Position numbers and translations under genes: made by a program
Part shown: in pieces, positions 39,032-47,498 of the stretch
How positions within the stretch are numbered: the stretch's first letter is position 1
Layout of the letters: the number at the start of each line of letters is the position of its first letter
Assembly: GCF_002216145.1 (NCBI RefSeq)
Contig: NZ_CP022278.1
Coordinates: forward strand, 1,054,001 to 1,118,000
Length of the DNA stretch: 64,000 nucleotides
DNA from: Neisseria chenwenguii
GTDB taxonomy: Bacteria > Pseudomonadota > Gammaproteobacteria > Burkholderiales > Neisseriaceae
Direction: 5' to 3'
Notes under the pieces: model-generated
What the model saw: only the letters and a program-made list of their open reading frames with translations
Database searches by the model: none
What the model was told of the DNA's origin: nothing

Positions 39032-40003
39032 TTATTTGGCACAGCTGCCCGTTTTTTTACCGCTCTGTACGGAATAAATGTCGCAGTCCTGCGCAAAGGC
39101 TAACGCGCCCGCATAACGGCTGCGGATGGCTTGCGCGGTGGCAGGCTGCACATGCTCGGTGCGGTTCATAAAATGCGACAGCACCACGTTGCGCACGCCG
39201 CTCTGGCCGGCAATCCTGCCGATTTCCGATGGCGGCATATGCAGCCTCAGCGCAATGCGGTCGGTACTGCCTTCGGGGATGGCGTTATGCGCGACAAACA
39301 CATTCGCGCCCGAGGTAATCTTGTCCAGCGTCCGCCCCATATTGCTGGTGCCGCTGGAAAACACCACCGCGCAGCCGTCTTTCTCCACCCGCCAGCCCAG
39401 TGCGGGAATAATGCTGTGGGTAACCGGCACCGCACTGATGCGGAAGCCGCCTTCCGAGGCTGAAAACACCGTGGGCTTGGCCGTATCGGCCGAAACAGTC
39501 ACCGGCTTCAGGCGGAACGATTCGCTGCCGTCCAAAAAACCAGACAGATACGAATACGCACCATCCGCCCCAAACAGGCGCTTGAGATACTGGTTCAACC
39601 CCGGCACGGTTTTGTTGCCGCTGGGGCCGTAAACAGGCAAATCACGGCTGCGGTCGGAGAAAAAAGAGCCTTTCACCAACGCCGGAACGTCATTGGCGTG
39701 ATCGACATGAAACTGGCTGAGCAGTACGGCCTGCAAGTCTTCGATTTTCGCCCCGGCACGTTCGAAATTCAGAGAAGTGCCCGAACCGAAATCCACTAAA
39801 ATCCGCGCCTTGCCGTTTTCACGCAGCAGATAGCCGACGGAAGCACGCCTGTCGTCCAATTCCGGACCGCCCGAACCCAACACCACTACATCAAGGTTGG
39901 GATTGTTGCAGACAGCCGCTTGGGCAGCGGTTGCAGCCAGGGAAAAGACGGCAGCCGAAACGGCCTGCCTACCCGTATCTTTTAAAAATTCCAATACTTT
40001 CAT
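39032..40003 (-). CDS. Exported MBL-fold metallohydrolase
   Basis: A 323-residue metallo-beta-lactamase-fold protein with a signal peptide ending ATAAQA (about residue 29), so probably periplasmic. Opening strand LDVVVLGSGGPELDDRRAS, metal site QFHVDHANDVPALV (a reduced form of HxHxDH), later His/Asp ligands in PVTHSIIPALGWRV, FSSGTSN and VLSHFMNRTEH. The pattern is like ribonuclease Z or phosphodiesterase/arylsulfatase-type MBL proteins; substrate unknown. It is in native-style DNA between nuoG and an ACT-domain gene and is not a complex I gene. Confidence 0.85.
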   Translation of the reverse strand: MKVLEFLKDTGRQAVSAAVFSLAATAAQAAVCNNPNLDVVVLGSGGPELDDRRASVGYLLRENGKARILVDFGSGTSLNFERAGAKIEDLQAVLLSQFHVDHANDVPALVKGSFFSDRSRDLPVYGPSGNKTVPGLNQYLKRLFGADGAYSYLSGFLDGSESFRLKPVTVSADTAKPTVFSASEGGFRISAVPVTHSIIPALGWRVEKDGCAVVFSSGTSNMGRTLDKITSGANVFVAHNAIPEGSTDRIALRLHMPPSEIGRIAGQSGVRNVVLSHFMNRTEHVQPATAQAIRSRYAGALAFAQDCDIYSVQSGKKTGSCAK

Positions 40004-40096
40004 TGTTTTGACCTATTTTGTTTCATAATTTATTATTTTGGTTATACGCTCTGGCACTACCGCTTGCGGCAATCGGGCATCAAATTCCGTTTTTTT

Positions 40097-40510
40097 TCAG
40101 ACGGCCTCAGCCACCGTTTGCTGCAATTTATATAAAGCCGCCAGCGCCTGCTGCGCCTGTTCGTGCGGCACAAAAAGATGATCGTGATACACGCCGGCCA
40201 CCACATTGCAACTGATGCCCGCCTGCCCCAACGCCGCAGAAAAGGCGGCAGTCAGGCCTACGGCGGCCAAATCGGAATGCACCGTCAGCGTAATCCAAGC
40301 CGCGCAAAACACCGTTTGCAGGCCGTAGATTTGCGCGGTTTCTTCTTCAACGATAACCGACAGCCCTTCCCGCTCGCGTATCGACGCGATGATTTTTTCA
40401 GACGGCAATGCCGCACCTTCCGCCAGCGTGGCATAACAGTACACACCTTCGTGCAGCTCGGGCTGCATGGTGCTGATTAATATATCAAGGTCGCGGACGG
40501 GGCGGGTCAT
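40097..40510 (-). CDS. ACT-domain protein, native copy
   Basis: A 137-residue paralogue or xenologue of the protein at 33642-34052: DLDILISTMQPELHEGVYCY, AAWITLTVHSDLAAVGLTAA and ISCNVVAGVYHDHLFVPHEQ match it nearly position by position. Function unknown, probably ligand binding. Its DUS words are native (one at 40097-40106 overlapping its 3' end, one inside at about 40398). GC content fits the flanking native DNA. Confidence 0.85.
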   Translation of the reverse strand: MTRPVRDLDILISTMQPELHEGVYCYATLAEGAALPSEKIIASIREREGLSVIVEEETAQIYGLQTVFCAAWITLTVHSDLAAVGLTAAFSAALGQAGISCNVVAGVYHDHLFVPHEQAQQALAALYKLQQTVAEAV

Positions 40511-40689
40511 GACTGGTCTTCGTTTTTTCGGTTCAGGCCGTCTGAAATTATTCAGATTTCTGAAATTATTCAGATTTTTATGCTTTGAGATGTAATAGCA
40601 ATCTATAAGTTATTACTGCAATTTTTACTATATTTTCTTTTGCCTTCCTTACATAGAGTATAAATCCTCCCCTTTTTTATCTCTAAAAT

Positions 40690-41034
40690 TTTCTAGATTT
40701 AATTTTTTTCTTGTAATATCATTCGAAATATTTCCCTATTTTCAACCAATTGGTAAAAATCATTTTGACAATCATAAAGAAAATATATTGAATCCCCTTT
40801 GGAATTTCTACTTAACTTATTCTTCCGTACAGATATGGACCTTTTATATACTACGAATCTTCTACAAGCAAATACCCAATATTTTTATCATTTAAATCTA
40901 ATGACGATACCCTTTTTTTAAAATATGAAATTTTCAAATTTCCAAAAATATAACTTGAATAAAAAAATCGTACCTTTTAAAACCACCCCACACATAATAA
41001 TGAAAATAACAAAAATGAATCCATATATTATTTT
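40690..41034 (-). pseudogene. AT-rich remnant of a small protein gene
   Basis: The 525-base AT-rich stretch between the ACT gene and the ferredoxin holds scraps of coding sequence on the minus strand in different frames: KRVSSLDLNDKNIGYLLVED and, further on, SKGDSIYFLYDCQNDFYQLV followed by ENREIFRMILQEKN and a stop near 40710. They are interrupted by stops, so this is at best a decayed gene, perhaps the immunity partner of whatever donated the ferredoxin gene's foreign 3' end. Low confidence. Confidence 0.3.
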
Positions 41035-41035
41035 T

Positions 41036-41335
41036 TTATTCCCTATACAATCCATTTACATTAACCGTCCATTTTTCTGTAATATCATATGGAATCCCGT
41101 TTAGACCCCATGAACCTGGAACTAAATCAAATGTATCATATGGGTCTTCAAACCCATCAAAATATTCATAAGAAATAATTTCGGCAACACAAGAGCTGCA
41201 TGCTCCGGCTCTGCAAGAATACGGAAGTTCTATCCCGTTTTCTTCAGCAGCATCAAGAATGTATTGGTCTTCCGCGCATTCAAACTCCTCTTTTCCAGAG
41301 TTTGCATTCATGATCGTTACTTTGTAGTAGGTCAC
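41036..41335 (-). CDS. Chimeric [2Fe-2S] ferredoxin lacking the fourth cluster cysteine
   Basis: Residues 1-53 are a plant-type ferredoxin: [20 protein letters not shown] with three cluster cysteines in CRAGACSSC. In the family the protein continues with a short loop and a fourth cysteine in a VLTC motif about 30 residues later. Here, after VAEI, the sequence changes to an AT-rich, Tyr/Asp-rich tail ([20 protein letters not shown], ending VNVNGLYRE) with no cysteine. The reading frame is open over 99 codons, so it is a fusion, not a simple truncation. It should not hold a normal cluster. It lies 20 bases downstream of nuoF. Confidence 0.7.
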   Translation of the reverse strand: MTYYKVTIMNANSGKEEFECAEDQYILDAAEENGIELPYSCRAGACSSCVAEIISYEYFDGFEDPYDTFDLVPGSWGLNGIPYDITEKWTVNVNGLYRE

Positions 41336-41355
41336 CGCTTTACTTTTCTATTTTC

Positions 41356-42651
41356 TCAACACCACTTATGTTCTTTCATCGGCTTACCGTGCTCGATGTA
41401 GTGTACAAACTCTTCGCGGAAATGTTTGGTAAAGCTGCGCACGGGGAAGACGGCGGCGTCGGCGAGCGCGCAGATGGTGCGGCCGGCCATGTTGTTGCCG
41501 ACGGAATCGAGCAGTTCCAAATCTTCCATGCGGCCTTTGCCGTTGGCGATGCGGTGGACGATGCGGTAGAGCCAGCCGGTGCCTTCTCGGCAGGGGGTGC
41601 ATTGGCCGCAGGATTCTTCGTGGTAGAAGTAGCTCAGACGCTCCAGGGCTTTGACCATGCACACGTCTTCGTCCATGACGATGACGGCACCGGAACCGAG
41701 CATGGATCCGGCTTTGGCGATGGCATCGTAGTCCATCGTCAAGCCCATCATGATGTCGGCGGGCAAAACGGGGGCAGACGAGCCGCCGGGAATGACGGCT
41801 TTGAGTTTTTTGCCGCCACGCATACCGCCGGCCATTTCCAAGAGTTCGGCAAACGGGGTGCCCAGCGGAATTTCGTAGTTGCCCGGGCGTTCGACGTGGC
41901 CTGAGATGGAAAACAGTTTGGTGCCGCCTGCGTTTTCAACGCCCATTTCGAGGAAGGTTTTACCGCTGTCGCGGATGATGAACGGCACGGATGCGAAGGT
42001 TTCGGTGTTGTTGATGGTGGTGGGTTTGCCGTAGAGGCCGTATGAAGCGGGGAACGGCGGTTTGAAACGGGGCTGGCCTTTTTTGCCTTCGAGCGATTCG
42101 AGCAGGGCGGTTTCTTCGCCGCAGATGTAGGCGCCGTAGCCGTGGTGGGCGAACAGGTCAAAGGTAAAGCCGCTGCCCATGATGTTCGCACCGAGATAAC
42201 CGGCTTGGCGGGCTTCGACCAGTGCTTCTTCAAAGCGTTGATAACCCTCGAAAATTTCGCCGTGAATGTAGTTGTAGCCTGCCGCCGCGCCCATGGCGTA
42301 ACCGGCAATAATCATGCCTTCGATCAGGGCATGGGGGTTGAACCAGATGATGTCGCGGTCTTTAAACGTACCCGGTTCACCCTCGTCAGTGTTGCAGACG
42401 ACGTATTTTTCGCCGGGAAACGAGCGCGGCATAAAGCTCCATTTCAAACCGGTCGGGAAGCCCGCACCGCCGCGCCCGCGCAGGCCGGAGGTTTTGACTT
42501 CTTCGATGACTTCGTTTTGAGAGATTTTTTCACTCAAGATTTTGCGCAAGGCCTGATAGCCGCCGCGTGCTTGGTAGGCCGCGAGCGTCCAGCAGTCGCG
42601 GGCGCGGGTGTCCACGCGGTCAAAGATTACGCCTGATTGGTAAATAGCCAT
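41356..42651 (-). CDS. nuoF: NADH-quinone oxidoreductase subunit F
   Basis: A 431-residue subunit that binds NADH, FMN and one [4Fe-4S] cluster. Motifs: [17 protein letters not shown] (NADH), [33 protein letters not shown], and [11 protein letters not shown] with the fourth ligand further on ([10 protein letters not shown]). GC-rich, native style. Upstream is a Fic/Doc module instead of nuoE. Confidence 0.97.
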   Translation of the reverse strand: MAIYQSGVIFDRVDTRARDCWTLAAYQARGGYQALRKILSEKISQNEVIEEVKTSGLRGRGGAGFPTGLKWSFMPRSFPGEKYVVCNTDEGEPGTFKDRDIIWFNPHALIEGMIIAGYAMGAAAGYNYIHGEIFEGYQRFEEALVEARQAGYLGANIMGSGFTFDLFAHHGYGAYICGEETALLESLEGKKGQPRFKPPFPASYGLYGKPTTINNTETFASVPFIIRDSGKTFLEMGVENAGGTKLFSISGHVERPGNYEIPLGTPFAELLEMAGGMRGGKKLKAVIPGGSSAPVLPADIMMGLTMDYDAIAKAGSMLGSGAVIVMDEDVCMVKALERLSYFYHEESCGQCTPCREGTGWLYRIVHRIANGKGRMEDLELLDSVGNNMAGRTICALADAAVFPVRSFTKHFREEFVHYIEHGKPMKEHKWC

Positions 42652-42775
42652 TTGGTTTGCCTATTTTGGGTTTGCTTCGGTTGGGGCTGCCTGAAATGCG
42701 CGGCTAGCGGCGCGCGGGTTTCAGACGGCCTGCTTATTTTATCGAATGTTCGTGCCAAGTTTTTCAAGCCGGATT

Positions 42776-43165
42776 TCAAACTGTTTTTGCCGATGACAGC
42801 ACGAACATAATCAATACGGCCAATGTTTCTTTACTAATCTTATTGGCTGCAATATCTACGGCAATGTCTTCCATAGAAACTGCGAAGTGCGCCACACGTT
42901 CCGTTTCCCAGCCGTTGAGCAATAAAAAATATACGCCCGCCATGATAGATGTCCGCTTGTTGCCGTCGTTGAATGCATGGGATTTGTTGACGGCATAAAC
43001 CAAGTGGGTCAGCTTGGCGGCAAAATCGGGATAATATTCATCGTTTTGGATATGCGCCAAAATACTTTCCAACACGCCTGTATCGCGCATACCCTGCAAA
43101 CCGCCCGATGCAGTAATCACATGATCGTGCAGTTCGACCAAATCGGATACGGCCAAATAATTCAT
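42776..43165 (-). CDS. Doc/Fic-type toxin
   Basis: A 129-residue death-on-curing family protein with the Fic motif HAFNDGNKRT at about residues 63-72 and an N-terminal MNYLAVSDLVELHDHVITAS. Doc proteins phosphorylate EF-Tu and stop translation; the HxFx(D/N)GNKR core matches. Its ATG overlaps the stop of the small upstream gene by four bases, a typical toxin-antitoxin layout. Inserted between nuoF and nuoE. Confidence 0.88.
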   Translation of the reverse strand: MNYLAVSDLVELHDHVITASGGLQGMRDTGVLESILAHIQNDEYYPDFAAKLTHLVYAVNKSHAFNDGNKRTSIMAGVYFLLLNGWETERVAHFAVSMEDIAVDIAANKISKETLAVLIMFVLSSAKTV

Positions 43166-43320
43166 TTGTCGCGCAGCCTAATCAGCATCTCACGGATTTC
43201 GGTTTTTTGCAGCAATGCTTCAACCGTTGCTTTGGCTTCTGCGGGATTGCCATTCTGCTGCGCCTGCTGCTTTTGGAATGCTTGGGCAAGTGCGGAAGAA
43301 GATGAATGGTTCGGTATCAT
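43162..43320 (-). CDS. Antitoxin partner of the Doc-like toxin
   Basis: A 52-residue protein (MIPNHSSSSALAQAFQKQQA, ending EIREMLIRLRDK), Gln/Ala-rich and helical. The TGA overlaps the toxin ATG. Small size and coupling fit an antitoxin; its C-terminal half would neutralise the toxin. Sequence family not recognised. No strong ribosome-binding site is obvious upstream of the ATG at 43320. Confidence 0.6.
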   Translation of the reverse strand: MIPNHSSSSALAQAFQKQQAQQNGNPAEAKATVEALLQKTEIREMLIRLRDK

Positions 43321-43343
43321 GGGTAAATCCTGATCGGGGCTTC

Positions 43344-43605
43344 AGGCAGTCTGAAATACGCAGTTATCGGTGCACGGGTTTCAGACGGCCTTTTCAGGCA
43401 GCCTTGTGTATCGGCAAGGTTGGGTTTACAACCCAACCTACGTTGTGTTTCCAAACAGCCTTAACAGGCCGTCTGAAATTTTTGTCGGCGGGTTTACCCA
43501 CCCTACTCTTTATCATCAGACTGGCTGAAATTTTGTACTTCGGATTGGCAATGTTTCAGACGACCTTTAATGTTTTTGTTGGGTCAAGACCCAACCTACG
43601 CTTGC
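43344..43605. repeat. Mixed DUS words and two TTGGGT hairpins
   Basis: A hybrid word AGGCAGTCTGAA (43344-43355) stands between native and second-dialect forms, followed by TTTCAGACGGCC and a TTCAGGCAGCC half word near 43394. Two GTAGG-family hairpins follow: GTTGGGTTTACAACCCAAC with CCTACG (43419-43442) and TTGGGTC-AA-GACCCAA with CCTACG (43578-43599). No gene. Confidence 0.55.
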
Positions 43606-44109
43606 TTATCTAGCTCCCCTACCAATAAATCGGCGATTTAATAATCTCAGATTGGATAACTGAATTTGGTTAATATACATATCATTAGCACAACAATTAC
43701 CGTCTTCTTGACCAGTTACCGGATCCGTCCCAAATTCAGAATTCCTAAATGTTAATATTCCTGAAGAAATAACAGCACTTTTTACATCGATAAATCTTGT
43801 ATTAATTCCCAAATTTTCTAAAACATCTGCTTCAATCACTCTACCATAGTTATCCAATTGTGCTAGGTGAACCATTCCTGTACCACTACCAGCACTACAT
43901 TTTGTTATACCTTCATCTTCATAAGGAGTGCCCGCAGTAAAGTAGAAAAGATAAGCTTTCCCTTGATGACGCAATACCTTTTCAGCCTCAAATCCACAAT
44001 ATTGCAAACTAGTAGCTTCCCTAACTGCATTACTAATTTCAGCGTTACTGACTGCAAACGATGAAGGCAGTACTAAAACCATAGACAAAAATAAAATTAG
44101 TTTCTTCAT
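43606..44109 (-). CDS. Exported protein of unknown function
   Basis: A 167-residue protein with a clear signal peptide (MKKLILFLSMVLVLPSSFA). The mature part has four or five cysteines (YCGFEAE, TKCSAGSG, DGNCCANDM), suggesting disulfides in the periplasm or outside. AT-richer than the nuo genes on both sides. It sits between the Doc module and nuoE, on the same strand. The start at 44109 is chosen for the signal peptide; an upstream start would place 38 residues overlapping DUS DNA. No family recognised. Confidence 0.65.
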   Translation of the reverse strand: MKKLILFLSMVLVLPSSFAVSNAEISNAVREATSLQYCGFEAEKVLRHQGKAYLFYFTAGTPYEDEGITKCSAGSGTGMVHLAQLDNYGRVIEADVLENLGINTRFIDVKSAVISSGILTFRNSEFGTDPVTGQEDGNCCANDMYINQIQLSNLRLLNRRFIGRGAR

Positions 44110-44182
44110 AATATATCCAAAATTTTGATTAAAAATAAAATAAATAAAAACCTCTGCTTTATCTACTTTCTTCAGACGGCCT

Positions 44183-44656
44183 TTACTGCAATTCCGCCAA
44201 TTTCTTCTCAATTGCTTCCGCATCCATAAAGCTGCACATTTTATGGTTGTTTACCAACATTACAGGGGCATCGCCGCACGCACCCATGCATTCGCCTTCC
44301 AGCAACGTGAATTTCCCATCTGCGGTAGTTTCGCCGAAGCCGATGCCGAGTTTTTTCTTCAGGTAGTCGGCTGCATCGACACCGCCACGCAGGGCGCAGG
44401 GAAGGTTGGTGCAGACGGTAAGTTTGTATTTGCCGACGGGTTGAAGATCGTACATGTTGTAAAACGTGGCGACTTCGTAGGCGGCAACGGGCGGGATGCC
44501 GATGTAGCCGGCAACGTATTCGATGGTTTCGGGGGAGAGCCAGCCTTTTTCGGTTTGGGCGATGCGCAGGGCGCCCATAATGGCGCTGCGGCGCTGGTCG
44601 GCGGGGTATTTGGCCAGCTCGGTGTCGATTTGTTTGAGGGATTCTGGGGATAACAT
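44183..44656 (-). CDS. nuoE: NADH-quinone oxidoreductase subunit E
   Basis: A 157-residue thioredoxin-like subunit with one [2Fe-2S] cluster held by CTNLPCALRGG and EGECMGACGDAPVM. It works with NuoF and NuoG in the NADH-oxidising module. ATG overlaps the nuoD stop by one base. Native style. Confidence 0.97.
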   Translation of the reverse strand: MLSPESLKQIDTELAKYPADQRRSAIMGALRIAQTEKGWLSPETIEYVAGYIGIPPVAAYEVATFYNMYDLQPVGKYKLTVCTNLPCALRGGVDAADYLKKKLGIGFGETTADGKFTLLEGECMGACGDAPVMLVNNHKMCSFMDAEAIEKKLAELQ

Positions 44657-45912
44657 TATCTGTCTACCTCTCCGAACACGATGTCTTGGGTACCGATAAT
44701 GGCAACGACGTCGGCGAGCATATGGCCACGTGCCATTTCGTCCATGCCTTGCAGGTGGGCGAAGCCGGGGGCGCGGATTTTCAGGCGGTAAGGCTTATTC
44801 GCGCCGTCTGAAATGATGTACACGCCGAATTCGCCTTTGGGGTGTTCGACGGCGGTATAGGTTTCGCCTTCGGGAACGTGCATGCCTTCGGTGAAGAGTT
44901 TGAAGTGGTGGATGAGGTCTTCCATGCCGCGCTTCATTTCGGTGCGCTTGGGCGGGGCAACTTTGTGATTTTCGACGATGACGGGACCGGGGTTGGCTTT
45001 GAGCCAGTCGGAACACTGCTTGATGATGCGGACAGACTGGCGCATTTCGTTGATGCGGCAGAGGTAGCGGTCGTAGCAGTCGCCGTTGATGCCGACGGGA
45101 ATGTCGAAATCCATCAGGTCGTAAACTTCATACGGGGCTTTTTTGCGGATGTCCCATTCGACACCGGAACCGCGCAGCATGACGCCGGTGAAGCCTTTCT
45201 GCATGGCGCGCTCGGGGGAAACCACGCCGATGCCGACGGTGCGCTGTTTCCAGATACGGTTGTCGGTAAGCAGGGTTTCGAGGGTGTCGATGTTTTTTGG
45301 GAAGCGTTCGCAGAAGGCGTCGATAAAGTCGAGCATGGAGCCTTTGCGGGCTTCGTTGAGCTCTTTCAATACTTTGGCGTTGCGGAATTTACTGGATTCA
45401 TACTTGGGCATAAAGTCGGGCAAATCGCGGTACACGCCGCCGGGGCGGAAGTAGGCGGCGTGCATGCGCGCACCGGAAACGGCTTCGTATAAGTCCATCA
45501 GTTCTTCGCGGTCGCGGAAGGCGTAAAGGATGGCGGTCATGGCGCCGATGTCGAGGGCGTGCGAACCGATGCCCATCAGGTGGTTGAGAATACGCGTGAC
45601 TTCGGCAAACATGGTGCGGATGTATTTGGCACGGATGGGGATGTCGATGCCGAGCAGTTTTTCAACGGCCAGACAATACGCCTGCTCGTTGACCATCATG
45701 GAAACGTAGTCGAGCCTGTCCATATACGGCAGGGCCTGCAGGTAGGTTTTGGTTTCGGCTAGCTTTTCGGTACCGCGGTGCAGAAGGCCGATATGGGGGT
45801 CGGCGCGGACGATGGTTTCGCCGTCGAGCTCCAAAATCATGCGCAATACGCCGTGGGCGGCGGGGTGCTGCGGGCCGAAGTTGATGGTGTAGTTTCGGAT
45901 TTTGTTAGCCAC
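44656..45912 (-). CDS. nuoD: NADH-quinone oxidoreductase subunit D
   Basis: A 418-residue 49-kDa subunit that forms the quinone site with NuoB. Opens [20 protein letters not shown], with [14 protein letters not shown] and the C-terminal DIVFGEVDR. Translation is coupled to both neighbours: it overlaps nuoC by eight bases and touches nuoE. Native style and full length. Confidence 0.97.
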   Translation of the reverse strand: MANKIRNYTINFGPQHPAAHGVLRMILELDGETIVRADPHIGLLHRGTEKLAETKTYLQALPYMDRLDYVSMMVNEQAYCLAVEKLLGIDIPIRAKYIRTMFAEVTRILNHLMGIGSHALDIGAMTAILYAFRDREELMDLYEAVSGARMHAAYFRPGGVYRDLPDFMPKYESSKFRNAKVLKELNEARKGSMLDFIDAFCERFPKNIDTLETLLTDNRIWKQRTVGIGVVSPERAMQKGFTGVMLRGSGVEWDIRKKAPYEVYDLMDFDIPVGINGDCYDRYLCRINEMRQSVRIIKQCSDWLKANPGPVIVENHKVAPPKRTEMKRGMEDLIHHFKLFTEGMHVPEGETYTAVEHPKGEFGVYIISDGANKPYRLKIRAPGFAHLQGMDEMARGHMLADVVAIIGTQDIVFGEVDR

Positions 45913-46492
45913 CGTAGTTCTCCTCGCGGACGACGCGCGGGGTAATTTCGCGCGGCTCGATGGTTACGGGCTGGTAAATAACGCGTTTTTCGGTTTCGTC
46001 GTAACGCATTTCTACATGGCCGGAAATCGGGAAATCTTTGCGGAACGGGTGACCGACAAAACCGTAGTCGGTCAGGATGCGGCGCAAATCGGGGTGGTTG
46101 TTGAACAGGATGCCGTACATATCGAAGGCTTCGCGTTCGTACCAGTCTGCGCTGTTGTAGATGTCAGTAACGGAATCGACAACGGGAAAGCCGTCGTCTT
46201 CCGCCCATACGCGCACGCGGATGCGCTGGTTGTTTTTCACGGACAGAAGCTGGCTCACCACAGCAAAGCGTTTGCCCTGCCACGGTTCGTTTTTGTAGGT
46301 ACTGTAATCCACGCCGCACAAATCAACCAACAGTTCAAAGCGCAGAGCTTCATGGTCGCGCAAGGTAGCCATCACGTCCAAATAATGTTCAGGCAGGCAT
46401 TCAACGGTAACTTCATTAAATGCCAAACTGATTTTGCTGGCTTTATCGCCCAAAATTTCGCTACAGGCTGCCTGTAAATCAATAACGCGCAT
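45905..46492 (-). CDS. nuoC: NADH-quinone oxidoreductase subunit C (mosaic gene)
   Basis: A 195-residue 30-kDa subunit: [20 protein letters not shown] and [19 protein letters not shown] are the family signatures. The first 30-40 codons lie in a more AT-rich stretch with a second-dialect-like word (CAGGCTGCCTGTA, about 46463), while the rest is native, so the right-hand recombination junction is probably near 46.4 kb inside this gene. Confidence 0.95.
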   Translation of the reverse strand: MRVIDLQAACSEILGDKASKISLAFNEVTVECLPEHYLDVMATLRDHEALRFELLVDLCGVDYSTYKNEPWQGKRFAVVSQLLSVKNNQRIRVRVWAEDDGFPVVDSVTDIYNSADWYEREAFDMYGILFNNHPDLRRILTDYGFVGHPFRKDFPISGHVEMRYDETEKRVIYQPVTIEPREITPRVVREENYGG

Positions 46493-46573
46493 TTTGCATT
46501 CCCAATTTCAACTTATTGTATGTTTTTTTTCAGGCTGTTTTAAAAACATTAAATCTTATTATTAACTCAATAT

Positions 46574-46804
46574 TTATGACAATAGAAATGGTGCAAGCAA
46601 ATAAACCAACACCACCGCATTAACAGCAATTAAAGCCACTTTCAAGCCACCTTTGCCCCACAATACCGACATACCCAATGCCACAATCGCAACCACAATG
46701 CTTGGAATCCACAATCCACCTGCTGCAGTTACCAAGAAAGTTACCAAAGCCAAAACACAGCTCACAACCGTTGCTAAAATTGCCAATCCAGATTGATTTT
46801 TCAT
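46574..46804 (-). CDS. Small two- or three-helix membrane protein
   Basis: A 76-residue hydrophobic protein (GLAILATVVSCVLALVTFLV; LWIPSIVVAIVALGMSVLWG; VALIAVNAVVLVYLLAPFLL). AGGAGTTAA lies before the ATG, so it looks expressed. It lies in the second-dialect tract between nuoC and the Tai4 remnant. Function unknown. Confidence 0.65.
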   Translation of the reverse strand: MKNQSGLAILATVVSCVLALVTFLVTAAGGLWIPSIVVAIVALGMSVLWGKGGLKVALIAVNAVVLVYLLAPFLLS

Positions 46805-46898
46805 TAGAATTAACTCCTAACTAATAAATTTTTAAAATATTAATTTTTGCCTTTTCAGGCAGCCTGAAAACCATCACTTTACAAAAGTAAATATCATT

Positions 46899-47276
46899 TT
46901 ATTCTATTTGCGTATAACCATAATATTTATCTAAACTGCGAATAAATTTCTGATATTTTTTGGAATTATAAATTTTTAAACACGAATCAAATATCATCAT
47001 ATTCCCACTGCTGTGCAGAGATTTGATTTTAGGAAACTCTAGCTTAATAAAGTTATCCACTTCTTGATACGCTTTACCATGATGCCTACCCAATTGAAAA
47101 TAGGCTTCTACTGCATAACCTGTATCATTTTTGATCCAATCAGTCTAACCAAATTGGTTTAAACAATATGCCATGCCATAGTTTTTCAAGAAATAGCGTG
47201 AATTGGCTAATTCATTAGCCACATATACAGGGATATTTAACAAAACTAATAAAATAAAAATTTTATTTTTTTTCAA
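46899..47276 (-). pseudogene. Tai4-like immunity gene with an amber stop
   Basis: From TTG at 47276 the frame gives a signal-peptide-like start (KKNKIFILLVLLNIPVYVAN), then NSRYFLKNYGMAYCLNQFG, an in-frame TAG at 47145-47147 (codon 44), and continues in the same frame (KNDTGYAVEAYFQLGRHHGK, ending KYYGYTQIE). About 125 codons in total. Tai4 proteins are small periplasmic inhibitors of Tae4 amidases. The start overlaps the end of the Tae4 fragment, the normal effector-immunity order. Confidence 0.7.
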
Positions 47277-47470
47277 TCTTGTAATCTCCAAAATAGAATT
47301 CTTACTAATTTAGCATTACTTGGCTGAAAATAGCATTTATCTCCACACTCGTAATCATTCCACAAAGTAATATGCCCTGTAGCATCGTTCCAGCCAGTTA
47401 TAACGAAAGCAATAATACCTTGTAATCCTGCAAATTGACGACTCTAATTAGTTCCATCTGCTTTCAAAAA
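47273..47470 (-). pseudogene. Tae4 effector, 3' fragment
   Basis: The frame ending at the TGA 47273-47275 reads GLQGIIAFVITGWNDATGHI, then TLWNDYECGDKCYFQPSN, and ends FWRLQD. GWNDATGHITLWN is the C-terminal catalytic-His region of type VI amidase effector Tae4. The 5' part, with the catalytic Cys, is missing: the frame meets a TAG at 47444-47446 and then the second-dialect DUS at 47485-47496 that closes nuoB. Inactive remnant. Confidence 0.75.
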
Positions 47471-47498
47471 ATTAAAATGTTTTCAGGCTGCCTGAAAT

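Noticed and set aside
41036..41335. That the ferredoxin is simply truncated by a frameshift
   Set aside because: I looked for the missing VLTC segment in other frames downstream and did not find it; the DNA after residue 53 is of different composition.
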